A DNA stretch of 64,000 bases from VBDM01 sp964430565 (lineage in GTDB: Bacteria > Pseudomonadota > Gammaproteobacteria > Burkholderiales > SG8-39). Location: positions 70,571 through 134,570 of the forward strand of contig CAYSFD010000028.1 of NCBI GenBank assembly GCA_964430565.1. The letters are read 5' to 3'. The notes under the pieces were generated by a model. That model was not told the DNA's origin. It was given only the letters and a program-made list of their open reading frames with translations, and did not search any database. A program made the translations under genes and the position numbers. This document shows, one piece after another, positions 16,422 through 24,441 of this stretch (position 1 is its first letter; every line of letters begins with the position of its first letter).

Positions 16422-16822
16422 TAGGCACCCATTCTGGAGTCTTTCCCGGGCAGGGAAAGACGCAAGAATTGTTCCCGAACAGGTGCTCCTTCCGGCAGCC
16501 TTTGGTCGATGCTAGATCCGCGCCGCTTCGCGCAGTGGCGCTTTCGCCGAGCCGCCGATTGCTCTATCAGCACAGGGCGCGACTGCGAGAGGTTGGAGGT
16601 GCGGGTCGCGAGTTTGATCGTCTTGGTTTCGCCAATCAGCGTAGCGAGGAAGATGAAACTGTTGGTGACGTTTTCACAGCGATCGGTGAGATGCTCGCCG
16701 ACGAAGGCGTCATGGAAACCGAGTTTGTCTGCGAGGACCACCGCCTCGCGGTCCTCCTGCAACGTTTGCAGCGGGTCACGCTGCGGCGGATGCAGTGGCA
16801 TCGTGAAATAACCGAGTCGCAT
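16421..16822 (-). pseudogene. N-terminal remnant of a luciferase-like flavin monooxygenase
   Basis: From the ATG at 16822 the frame reads MRLGYFTMPLHPP...ADKLGFHDAFVGEHLTD...TKTIKLATRTSNLSQSRPVLI. This is the usual N-terminal third of LLM-class flavin-dependent oxidoreductases. A conserved Gly of LATGTS has become Arg. After about residue 86 (near 16565) the homology stops and the frame continues with unrelated basic sequence to a stop at 16421. Full family members are roughly 350 residues, so at least three quarters of the gene is missing. This is a decayed gene. Confidence 0.75.
16439..16461 (-). promoter_or_regulatory. Perfect 9-bp hairpin in the leader of the degenerate EAL gene
   Basis: Arms GTCTTTCCC (16439-16447) and GGGAAAGAC (16453-16461) are separated by five bases. 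The hairpin ends 18 bp before the EAL start codon and has no T-run, so it is not a normal terminator. It could affect translation or mRNA stability, or be a leftover of the rearrangement that broke the gene upstream. Confidence 0.4.
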
Positions 16823-17105
16823 GAACGCAATGTGCCGCACCGCAATACCGCCGTCAAATGCCGCTGTCATTCCTGTCCTAGGATGAGATAGAATCGCGCA
16901 GGCCCTTATTGAAAAAAAAGGAGCGTTGGGCCATCACCGAAGCCTTAGTAACCACAAATCGGCCGGCGGTGCGAGCACTCCATCGCCCGCGGTGTTCGTT
17001 CGGTGATGCGCATGAGGGGCGGCAAAGTCTCGGCCTTCAAGGGAGCGGCTCTTGCTTCGGACTTTGCCGCTCGCGGCAAGCCGCTCAGGTTCCGCCGAAC
17101 TCGCG

Positions 17106-19013
17106 ATGATCAAGACCCGGTTTCCTCCCGAGCGCGACCCCGAGCAGGTGGCGCGGATGCACCAGTTCCTGCTGGCGTCCATCACCTACATGATTTCCGT
17201 TCCCTTGCTCGTGCTCGCCAACTGGTTCGGCCTGATCACGTTGTCGTCGGTCATCGCGCTCGGCGTCGTCATGGCGGTCATCACCGCAGTGTTTTATCTC
17301 GTGTTCCGCAGCGGCTTCAACTTGCGCTTCAGCGATCCCAGCCTGACCTGGCAGCAGATCCTCGTCTCCAACACCGTGCTGATGGCAGTCGTGTTCAGCC
17401 TCAACCAAGGGCGCGCGTTTGCACTCATCATGTGTCTTGTCGTGCTCCTGTTCGGCGCTTTCCGCTTCGATACCCGCGAGTTCGTCCGGGTCACGCTGAT
17501 GATTCTTGCGGGCTACGCGCTGGTGATCAACCTGCTGATGTTCCTGAAGCCGGAGACCGTCAACGTCTACGTCGAATGGTTCCAGTGGGCGGGGATGGCG
17601 GCGTTTCTTCCATTTTTTGGCGTGGTCGGGGGCAAAATCAGCGAACTGCGCCTGCGGCTGTACCGCAGCAACGAGGAGCTGAGCACGGCGCTGACCTCGG
17701 TGCGGCGGATGGCCACGCACGACCACCTTACCGGGCTGCCCAACCGCGTTCTGTTCAACGAGGAGTTGCAGCACGCGCTTGCCAAGGTCGAGCGGCACCG
17801 GCGGCCGGCGGCGCTTTTCATGCTCGACCTCGACCGCTTCAAGGTGATCAACGATACGCTCGGTCACCAGTTCGGCGACCGGGTGCTGCAAGAAGCCGCC
17901 AAACGCTTCCTTAGCTGCGTGCGTGATAGCGACATCCTGGCGCGTGTGGGCGGCGACGAGTTCGTGGTTCTGCTGGAAGAGTTCGGCGAGGAAGCCAATC
18001 TCACTGAGGTCGCGCGCAAGCTGCTCGCCGCTGCCGCCGCACTCGGCTCGATCGACGGGCGCGAGATCGGCCTGTCGGTGAGCATCGGCATTTGCTCGGC
18101 CCCGGCCGATGGGCGCGATGCGAAGACCCTGTTCACCAACGCCGACATCGCCATGTACCGCGCCAAGGAACTGGGCCGCAACAACTACTGCTTCTATTCC
18201 GCAGAAATGCACACCTACACGCTGGAGAAGCTGGCGCTGGAGGCCGGATTGCGGCACGCGCTGGAGCGCGGCGAGTTTCGCATCCACTACCAGCCCAAGA
18301 TCGACATGGAGAGCGGCGCGATCACCGGGGTCGAAGCGCTGCTGCGCTGGCAGCATCCCGAGCGTGGCCTCGTCGGGCCGGATAAATTCATACCGCTTGC
18401 GGAGGCTACCGGACTGATCGTGCCGATCGGCCTGTGGACGCTGCGCGAAGCGTGCGAGCGCGGCAAGGCCTGGCAAAACCTCGGGCTGCAGCGATTTCCG
18501 ATCGCCGTCAACCTGTCGGCGACCCAGTTTCGCCAGGAGGATCTCGTGCCCCAGCTCGCCGAGATCCTCAAATCCACCGGATTCGATCCGACGTACCTGG
18601 AGCTGGAGATCACCGAGAGCGTGGTGATGCAGGACCCGGACAAGGTCGTGATCAAACTGGAAGAACTGCGCGGGATGGGCGTTCGTCTCGCCATCGACGA
18701 TTTCGGCACCGGATACTCCTCGCTCGGATATCTGAAGCGTTTCCCGATCAACAACCTGAAAGTGGACAAAAGCTTTGTGCGCGACCTCGCGCACTCGAGC
18801 GACGACGTGGCCATCACACGGGCGGTCATCGCCATGGCCCACAGCCTGGGCATGAACGTGATCGCCGAAGGCGTCGAGTTGAAGGAACAGTTCGACGTGC
18901 TGCGCAAGGAGGGCTGCGACGAGTTCCAGGGCTGGCTGTGCCGTCCCGCGCTTGCGGAAGAAGACCTGCTGAACTTCATCCGGGAAAGCGCCACGAGCCC
19001 GGCGCCGCACTAG
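17106..19013 (+). CDS. Membrane-bound GGDEF-EAL protein (diguanylate cyclase/phosphodiesterase)
   Basis: The 635-residue protein has an N-terminal membrane part of about six helices (residues 30-190). A GGDEF domain follows, with intact RVGGDEF and an inhibitory RxxD site (RDSD) five residues before it. The EAL domain is complete: VEALLRW, NLSATQF, LEITES, AIDDFGTGYSS, KVDKSFV and AEGVE. Both activities, synthesis and breakdown of cyclic di-GMP, are possible from sequence. The membrane part may sense an unknown signal. The ATG at 17106 is chosen; a TTG at 17052 would add 18 residues. It lies divergent from the degenerate EAL gene. Confidence 0.92.
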   Translation: MIKTRFPPERDPEQVARMHQFLLASITYMISVPLLVLANWFGLITLSSVIALGVVMAVITAVFYLVFRSGFNLRFSDPSLTWQQILVSNTVLMAVVFSLNQGRAFALIMCLVVLLFGAFRFDTREFVRVTLMILAGYALVINLLMFLKPETVNVYVEWFQWAGMAAFLPFFGVVGGKISELRLRLYRSNEELSTALTSVRRMATHDHLTGLPNRVLFNEELQHALAKVERHRRPAALFMLDLDRFKVINDTLGHQFGDRVLQEAAKRFLSCVRDSDILARVGGDEFVVLLEEFGEEANLTEVARKLLAAAAALGSIDGREIGLSVSIGICSAPADGRDAKTLFTNADIAMYRAKELGRNNYCFYSAEMHTYTLEKLALEAGLRHALERGEFRIHYQPKIDMESGAITGVEALLRWQHPERGLVGPDKFIPLAEATGLIVPIGLWTLREACERGKAWQNLGLQRFPIAVNLSATQFRQEDLVPQLAEILKSTGFDPTYLELEITESVVMQDPDKVVIKLEELRGMGVRLAIDDFGTGYSSLGYLKRFPINNLKVDKSFVRDLAHSSDDVAITRAVIAMAHSLGMNVIAEGVELKEQFDVLRKEGCDEFQGWLCRPALAEEDLLNFIRESATSPAPH

Positions 19014-19088
19014 ATCTCAGCGTTCCGTTCCGATGACCGTGTGCGGGGCAATAGCGTAGACTTGCGGGCGGGGTCGGGAGAAAGACCG

Positions 19089-19979
19089 ATGAAATCGCCT
19101 TGCGCCGCGCTGCTAGGAATGGCGGGTCTTTTTGCCGGGGTCGATGCGTCCGCCGACGCCGACGAGGATATCTTCGAAGCGAGGTGCGGCCTTTGCCACG
19201 CCAGCGGCGCAGCAGGTGCGCCGAGAATAGGCAACCGGGCCGACTGGGAGCCGCGTGTCACGCAGGGCAGGGTTGCGCTGCACGAGACTGCGCTGAAAGG
19301 CAAGCCGGATACGGCGATGAAGGCAAAGGGCGGCTTCCGGGACCTCTCCAACTCCGATGTCAGGGCCGCCGTGGACTACATGCTCAAGAAGGCCGGATTC
19401 GATCCGAGCAAGCTTCCACCGCCGAAGGCCGTAGTGGTCGCGAAAGTGGAGGCCCCCGCCCCGAGCCCGCCTCCGGCGGGTGTTGCCCAGACAATAGCCG
19501 AGATCAACCCGGGCGGGCTTCCTGCGGCGTTGCCGCCGAAGGTCATCGAAGTCGCGAAGGCCGAGGCGGCCGCTTCAACGGCGCTTGCGACGGACATCAC
19601 CCCAACAGGAACAGAGCTCGACCCGGGCGAGCATCCCGGGGCTTTACCGCCCAAGGCGATCGAAGTCGCAAAGGCGGAAGCATCCGCCGCGAAGGCGCCT
19701 CCGGTGGACATCGACGACCGGACAATCACCGAGGCCATCGCCGAAGCCCTGCGCCGGGAAGTTGCGCCGCCCGGCGCATGGATCGAAACTCACGAGGGCG
19801 CGGCGACGGTGGGGCGCTCCGGCATCATGGTCGAGACCCGGATGGGCGTGGTGATCCTGGACGGGGTGGTGGAAAACGCGGACATTATGAAGCGGGCCGA
19901 GGCCATCGCGAAGGCCATCGATGGAGTGAAAAGAGTCGAAAACAAGCTCATCCCGGCGTCGATTGTCGAATGGGACTGA
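19089..19979 (+). CDS. Exported cytochrome c / BON-domain fusion protein
   Basis: The 296-residue product has a signal peptide (ending VDASA), then a cytochrome c5-like domain. The heme motif is CGLCH near residue 37, and MKAKGGFRDLSNSDVRAAVDYML completes the domain. A linker rich in Pro, Ala and Glu contains two near repeats ending ALPPK(V/A)IEVAKAEA. The C-terminal 80 residues form a BON domain (GVVILDGVVENADIMKRAEAIAKAIDGVKRVENKL), a lipid- or ligand-binding fold of periplasmic proteins. The combination suggests a redox protein tethered to, or sensing, the envelope. Start at 19089 with GGAGAAAG upstream. Confidence 0.8.
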   Translation: MKSPCAALLGMAGLFAGVDASADADEDIFEARCGLCHASGAAGAPRIGNRADWEPRVTQGRVALHETALKGKPDTAMKAKGGFRDLSNSDVRAAVDYMLKKAGFDPSKLPPPKAVVVAKVEAPAPSPPPAGVAQTIAEINPGGLPAALPPKVIEVAKAEAAASTALATDITPTGTELDPGEHPGALPPKAIEVAKAEASAAKAPPVDIDDRTITEAIAEALRREVAPPGAWIETHEGAATVGRSGIMVETRMGVVILDGVVENADIMKRAEAIAKAIDGVKRVENKLIPASIVEWD

Positions 19980-19983
19980 TTCC

Positions 19984-20418
19984 GTGCGTCAAGTGAGAAG
20001 GAGCCTGCATGCGCGAAACATCGCGTGCGCCGCCGCGGGTCTGCTCCTCGGGCTCTTCGCAACGCTCGCGCTGGGACAGACTTATCCAAACCGAGCGATC
20101 CGGCTCATCGTCGACACCTCCCCCGGCGGGCTCACCGACATACTCGGGCGCATGGCCGCCGAGGGTCTGACCCAGCAGTTCGGCCGGCAGATCTTAGTCG
20201 AGAACAAGGCGGGCGCCGCGGGCAACGTGGCCGTCGAATTCCTGATGAAATCCCCGGCCGACGGCTACACCCTGTTGATCGCCGCGGGCGGGAACCTCGT
20301 CGTCAAGCCTTTCCTAGAGCGCTCGCTGCCTTTCGAGCAGGGCGATCTCCAAGGCCGAGGCCATTTCGAGCGCGGCTTCCGGCACCAGCGCCCGGATGCG
20401 AAGAAAGGTCTCGCATGA
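19984..20418 (+). pseudogene. Truncated Bug/TctC-type tricarboxylate-binding protein
   Basis: The frame from GTG 19984 gives a signal peptide and the first third of a tripartite-tricarboxylate-transporter binding protein: YPNRAIRLIVDTSPGGLTDILGR, ILVENKAGAAGNVAVEF and SPADGYTLLIAAGGNLVVKPFL. After ERSLPFEQ (about 20340) the sequence loses similarity and ends in a basic tail. The TGA overlaps the ATG of the next gene. Intact family members are about 320 residues (compare the complete copy at 24442-25413), so roughly 200 residues are gone. It is probably a deletion remnant. Confidence 0.75.
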
Positions 20419-21404
20419 GGGCGGCGTACTACGAACGAAAAGGCCCCGCGTCGAAAGTCCTGGTGCTCGGCAACGTCCCCGACCCCGATCCGGCGCCCGG
20501 CGAAGTGCGCGTGAAAGTGCATTTCTCAGGGATCAATCCGACCGACACGAAATTGCGCGGCGGCTGGGACGGCAGCATGGAGATGCCGTTCCCGCGCGTG
20601 ATTCCTCACCAGGACGGCGCGGGCGAGATCGACAAGGTCGGCGCGGGTGTCCCCCAGGCGAGAGTGGGCGAGCGCGTCTGGATCTACGAGGCGCAGCGCG
20701 GCCGCGCCTTCGGCACTGCGGCCGAATACGTCACGGTCCCGGCCGAGAACGCGGTGAGGCTTCCGCAGGGGGTAAGCTTCGAGACCGGCGCCTGCGTAGG
20801 CATCGCGGGGATGACTGCGCACCGCTGCCTGTTTCAGGACGGCGGAATTCAGGGACAGACGGTGCTCGTGGCGGGCGGTGGCGGCGCGGTCGGTCACGCC
20901 GCGATCCAACTCGCCAAGTGGGGCGGCGCGCGGGTCGCTGCGACGGTGAGCCGGCCCGAGCAGGAGAAAATCGCGCGCGAGGCGGGCGCCGACCTTGTCG
21001 TCAACCGCAGGAGCGAGGACGTCGCCGCGAAACTCAAAGCGTTCACGGGAAGGACGGGAATCGACCGCGTGGTCGAAGTCGCCTTCGAGGCGAATCTGGA
21101 TCTCAACCGCGCAGTGCTGAAAGCCAATGGCGTCATCTCCACGTACTCCTCGGGCGCGCCCGACAGCGCGCCGCGCATCCCGTTCACCGCGATCATGAGG
21201 CAGGGCATCACGGTGCATTTCATCCTCGTCTACGTGATGTCCCGCGAGGCGCACTGGGCTGCGGCGCGAGACATCAACGCGGCGCTGGAAGCCGGGCGCT
21301 ACCGCCCGCATGTCGCGCGCACGTATCGCCTCGATCAGGTCGCCGAGGCGCACGACGCACAGGAAAGCGGCGCGACTGTCGGCAAGATCCTCATCGGTCT
21401 TTGA
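20415..21404 (+). CDS. Zinc-independent NADPH:quinone reductase (MDR family)
   Basis: The 329-residue medium-chain reductase has an N-terminal GroES-like part (VKVHFSGINPTDTKLRGG) and the nucleotide-binding motif VLVAGGGGAVGHAAIQLAKWGGA. No structural zinc cysteines are seen. This fits the quinone oxidoreductase/zeta-crystallin branch, which reduces quinones or enones with NADPH. The ATG overlaps the stop of the truncated TctC gene and is preceded by AAAGG. The next gene starts 17 bp after its stop, so it probably heads a three-gene operon with an unknown prenyltransferase-fold protein and a class II aldolase. Confidence 0.85.
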   Translation: MRAAYYERKGPASKVLVLGNVPDPDPAPGEVRVKVHFSGINPTDTKLRGGWDGSMEMPFPRVIPHQDGAGEIDKVGAGVPQARVGERVWIYEAQRGRAFGTAAEYVTVPAENAVRLPQGVSFETGACVGIAGMTAHRCLFQDGGIQGQTVLVAGGGGAVGHAAIQLAKWGGARVAATVSRPEQEKIAREAGADLVVNRRSEDVAAKLKAFTGRTGIDRVVEVAFEANLDLNRAVLKANGVISTYSSGAPDSAPRIPFTAIMRQGITVHFILVYVMSREAHWAAARDINAALEAGRYRPHVARTYRLDQVAEAHDAQESGATVGKILIGL

Positions 21405-21421
21405 GACGCGTGGAATAAGAT

Positions 21422-22657
21422 ATGAACAGGCTGCGAGCCCATTTGGAAAAAGCGCGCGAGACTCTCAGGACCTGGCTCCGCGCCGCGGTCCCCTTCGCAA
21501 GCAGGCTGCGCCTTCACGCCACGAAAGCACTTGCCGCCCTCAGGACCTGGATTGGGCAAGCGAGCAGGTTCAAGCTCGGCTTGGCGGTGCTCGGGGTGCT
21601 CTTCGCGCTGGGAATCGTCTTCGCGGCGGTCTTTTCGGAAACGCTGGTGCGCCACTACCGTGCGGTATTCGCCTCGGTCCCCGGGGTACCTCTTCCGGCA
21701 GAAATACGCCGAGCCGCCGCCGACAAGGCGAAACAACTTGCCGCGGCACTCGATGCGCGGATCGACAGGAAAGGAAGGCTTGCCGGCGATGCGTGGGTCT
21801 CCGCGCAAGTGCTCGTTGCGCTCAAGGAGAACGACTCGATCCGGATCAACGTCAAATCGATCGAGCAGTATTTCCGCTCAATGGCGGGACCCGAGTGCGC
21901 CTGCTGGCGCCAGCTTCCGAGAGGAGAATTTCCCAATCACGTCGGCGTGACGTCCTGGGCCCTGTGGACCCTTGCAAGGTACGGGATTCCGGCGCACAAG
22001 AGCGAGCTCGAGTTTCTCCTCTCGACCCAGGACCGCGAGGGAGCGTGGCCGCTGTTCGCCGGCGCCCAGGGAGACAGATTTACATCGACCTATGGGACCG
22101 CGACCGCCATCCTCGCGCTGTACGAACAATCGACTCTCGGGGCGAATCGCGCGCAGCGCAAGCGGCTCGCCGCCGCGGTGCGGGGCGGAGCGGATTGGCT
22201 CAAGGCAAGGGTCGCAGACGGCCGCGCTCGCTGGACCGACTACCCGAAGTGGCCGGAAGTAAGTCAGCGCGGCGAGTTCCTCGGTCTCTCGGGCTTCGTG
22301 CTTTTCGCGCTGCATCGCGTGGGGGCGCCTGAGCTCGCCGCGCTCGACCGCGACTGGCTTAACCAGCTTCCCCTCGAAGTGCCCGCAGCACGTGAAAGCG
22401 GGGCTTCGCGCAAGACCGTGCAGATCGGCAAGCGATCCTATCGGGACGATACGCGCTACACCGCGCTGCCGTGGGCGATTCTCGCGACCGCGGCCGCCTA
22501 TCCCAACGCCTCGATTTCAGAAAAAGTCCGCGCCATGGAGTGGCTCGAGCGCGCCCTTGCGCCCGGAGCTTCGATCCACGCGCTTACCGGAAAAGAAAGG
22601 AACCTTACTATCGCGGCCGAAGCCCTGCTTGCGCTGAGAATCGGAGGCGAGAGGTGA
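21422..22657 (+). CDS. Membrane-anchored protein with squalene-cyclase/prenyltransferase-type repeats, unknown function
   Basis: The 411-residue product has a basic N-terminus, one transmembrane helix (about 52-72, LGLAVLGVLFALGIVFAAVF), then a helical domain. Several stretches resemble repeats of the terpenoid cyclase/prenyltransferase barrel: FLLSTQDREGAWPLF...STYGTATAILALYEQ, LGLSGFVLFALHRVG and RYTALPWAILATAAAYPN. No DxDD catalytic motif is visible, so enzyme activity is doubtful. The protein would face the periplasm or sit on the membrane. It is coupled to the aldolase gene (GTGA overlap). Confidence 0.55.
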   Translation: MNRLRAHLEKARETLRTWLRAAVPFASRLRLHATKALAALRTWIGQASRFKLGLAVLGVLFALGIVFAAVFSETLVRHYRAVFASVPGVPLPAEIRRAAADKAKQLAAALDARIDRKGRLAGDAWVSAQVLVALKENDSIRINVKSIEQYFRSMAGPECACWRQLPRGEFPNHVGVTSWALWTLARYGIPAHKSELEFLLSTQDREGAWPLFAGAQGDRFTSTYGTATAILALYEQSTLGANRAQRKRLAAAVRGGADWLKARVADGRARWTDYPKWPEVSQRGEFLGLSGFVLFALHRVGAPELAALDRDWLNQLPLEVPAARESGASRKTVQIGKRSYRDDTRYTALPWAILATAAAYPNASISEKVRAMEWLERALAPGASIHALTGKERNLTIAAEALLALRIGGER

Positions 22658-23382
22658 GTGGCGCGGGAAGCAGTCGTCAGCTCGAGCGGGAATTGCGGCG
22701 CGACGTGGCGCTCGCCAACCGGATCATCGAGCGCTTCGGGCTCTCGAACGCATTCGGGCACGTGAGCGCCCGTATCCCGGGAACGAACACCTTCTGCTTT
22801 CCCACGCGGCGCAGCCCTGGGCTCGCGAGCGCGAACCGTATGCTCGTCCTCGACACCGAAGGCAAGATCCTCGCCGGGAAGGGGACGCCGAACAGCGAGT
22901 TGTGGATACACGCGCGCATCTACGCCGCGCGGCCCGATGTCGGCGGGGTGGTGCACGCCCATCCGCCGGCCTGCATTTGTCTCACGCAAGTCGGGCAGCC
23001 GCATCGCGTGGTGCACAACCAAGGCGGGGCGTTTCACGCCGGCGTGCCCGAATTCGAGCGCGTCGGCCTGATCCGCACGCGGGAGCTGGGGGATCTGCTT
23101 GCCCGGCGCCTTGGCGACGGAATCGCCGTCATGATGCGCGGCCACGGCATCACTACCGCGCTTCCGGACGTGCGCACCGCCACCGTTGCCGCGTGCCAAC
23201 TGGAGGAGAGCGCCGGCATGCAACTGCGAATGCTCGCTGCCGCGGGCGGGGACCCCGCGCGAATTCGTGTCTACACCCGCGAGGAGGCCGAGAGCATGAG
23301 CGACCAGATCAGCCCAAGGGTGGTGGAACGCGCCTGGGAGTACTATTCCATCGCAACCGAAGGAAGGCCGCTCGGCGGATAG
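22654..23382 (+). CDS. Class II aldolase/adducin-family protein
   Basis: The 242-residue enzyme of the fuculose-aldolase family keeps SNAFGHVSARIPG, the zinc-ligand motif HAHPPA, and a later RGHGIT histidine. Family members cleave sugar phosphates or decarboxylate related acids. The shorter AraD-like layout without a clear phosphate site suggests a non-phosphorylated substrate. The GTG at 22654 overlaps the previous stop, which fits the operon with the quinone reductase and the repeat protein. A longer upstream frame is overlap with the previous gene and is not used. Confidence 0.85.
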   Translation: MSGAGSSRQLERELRRDVALANRIIERFGLSNAFGHVSARIPGTNTFCFPTRRSPGLASANRMLVLDTEGKILAGKGTPNSELWIHARIYAARPDVGGVVHAHPPACICLTQVGQPHRVVHNQGGAFHAGVPEFERVGLIRTRELGDLLARRLGDGIAVMMRGHGITTALPDVRTATVAACQLEESAGMQLRMLAAAGGDPARIRVYTREEAESMSDQISPRVVERAWEYYSIATEGRPLGG

Positions 23383-23402
23383 CTTGGAGGTCTGGAACGG
23401 GG

Positions 23403-23627
23403 TTAGTGCGATGGCGCTGTCCCCGCAGCCGCCGCTGCGGCGATGATCGCGGCTATCACGGCTGCGAGAGTCGTTCCAATCCCCGTCCCCGTCTCCGCCG
23501 TGGCCGCGGGAGCGCTTGCACCCTGCGACGCGCCCCCTGCTTGAGCGACCACGATCGGACCTTCTTGCGCGAAAGCATTGCTCCCGAAGGCGAACAGTAT
23601 GACAAAAAGGACACGTGGCGTTTTCAT
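23403..23627 (-). CDS. Small exported Ala/Gly-rich protein, unknown
   Basis: The 74-residue product has a good signal peptide (MKTPRVLFVILFAFGSNAFA). A low-complexity segment follows, ending in an alanine/isoleucine hydrophobic helix (TTLAAVIAAIIAAAAAAGTA). It could be a small secreted or membrane-associated protein. No family is recognised and the ribosome site is weak. It is kept because the signal peptide is convincing and no other frame in the stretch is better. Confidence 0.45.
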   Translation of the reverse strand: MKTPRVLFVILFAFGSNAFAQEGPIVVAQAGGASQGASAPAATAETGTGIGTTLAAVIAAIIAAAAAAGTAPSH

Positions 23628-23834
23628 CTGTTCTCTATTTCGTGGGCCGAAGACCTAGCTTCGTCGAATTATAGACTTGGTACCGTCGTTGCGCGAAGGA
23701 ATGCTCGATTCGGTCATGCCTCTTGAAACTGAAGCGTGACCCTCGATTCTGCAGGGTCGACTCGGCGCGCCCGTGGTGCTCGACGTGCGCAGCGACGCCG
23801 CAAGCGGCCGCGCGCTGAGCCGGCCGTGCGGACT

Positions 23835-24275
23835 TCAGGCTCTTTGCGCCTTCAGCAGGTCGCGTATCTCCGCGAGCAGCGTCTCTTCTTTCGAGAGGGC
23901 GGGAGGTGCGGCGGGAGCGGTCTCTTTCGCCTTCATCACGAAGCCGAGAAACTTGACGATGAAGAGGTAGAGCGCGAACGCGACGATGACGAAGTTGACG
24001 AGTTCCCCAAGGAAAAGCCCGAAGGGAATTTCTTTCGCTCCGAACGCCATCTTCCAGCCGATGTAGCCCTGCTCGCCCGGCAGCAGCATTCCGATCAGAG
24101 GCATGAGGATGTGCTTCACCAGCGAATCGACGATCTTGCCAAACGCGGCGCCGATGATCACGCCAACGGCGAGGTCGATGACGTTGCCCTTGAGGGCGAA
24201 GTTCTTGAATTCCTCGAGCAGCGAAAACGCCCTGCGCGCGGGATCGAGCGAGCCAATCGATTTGAGCGGGTCCAT
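23835..24275 (-). CDS. mscL: Large-conductance mechanosensitive channel
   Basis: The 146-residue protein matches MscL throughout. It has the N-terminal amphipathic helix (LLEEFKNFALKGNVIDLAVGVIIGAAFGKIVDSLV), the second membrane helix (LGELVNFVIVAFALYLFIVK), and a charged C-terminal helical bundle (SKEETLLAEIRDLL). The channel opens under membrane tension to release solutes during osmotic downshock. The start at 24275 is preceded by CAGGAGAG. It is a single gene in its own unit. The N-terminus is about twelve residues longer than the E. coli protein. Confidence 0.95.
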   Translation of the reverse strand: MDPLKSIGSLDPARRAFSLLEEFKNFALKGNVIDLAVGVIIGAAFGKIVDSLVKHILMPLIGMLLPGEQGYIGWKMAFGAKEIPFGLFLGELVNFVIVAFALYLFIVKFLGFVMKAKETAPAAPPALSKEETLLAEIRDLLKAQRA

Positions 24276-24441
24276 GAGTCTCTCCTGGGGGTTGAACGAA
24301 GGAACGAAGGACGGCGCGATCCGCGCCGCAAGGACTTATACCGCAACGGCGCGGCCTGTGGGAGGCCGTATCGGGTATTCCCCAGCTTACCCTGCCCCGG
24401 CCGCCGGAGTACGATGCGGTTCTGGCGAGGGAGGAATCCGA

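Noticed and set aside
17085..19010. Open frame of 641 codons opposite the GGDEF-EAL gene
   Set aside because: It is antisense shadow of a gene with all GGDEF and EAL motifs and has no domain of its own.
19540..19690. Short repeated DNA in the cytochrome-BON gene, considered as a CRISPR-like or mobile repeat
   Set aside because: The repeats are in frame and encode the ALPPK-IEVAKAEA linker units; there are only two and they are imperfect.
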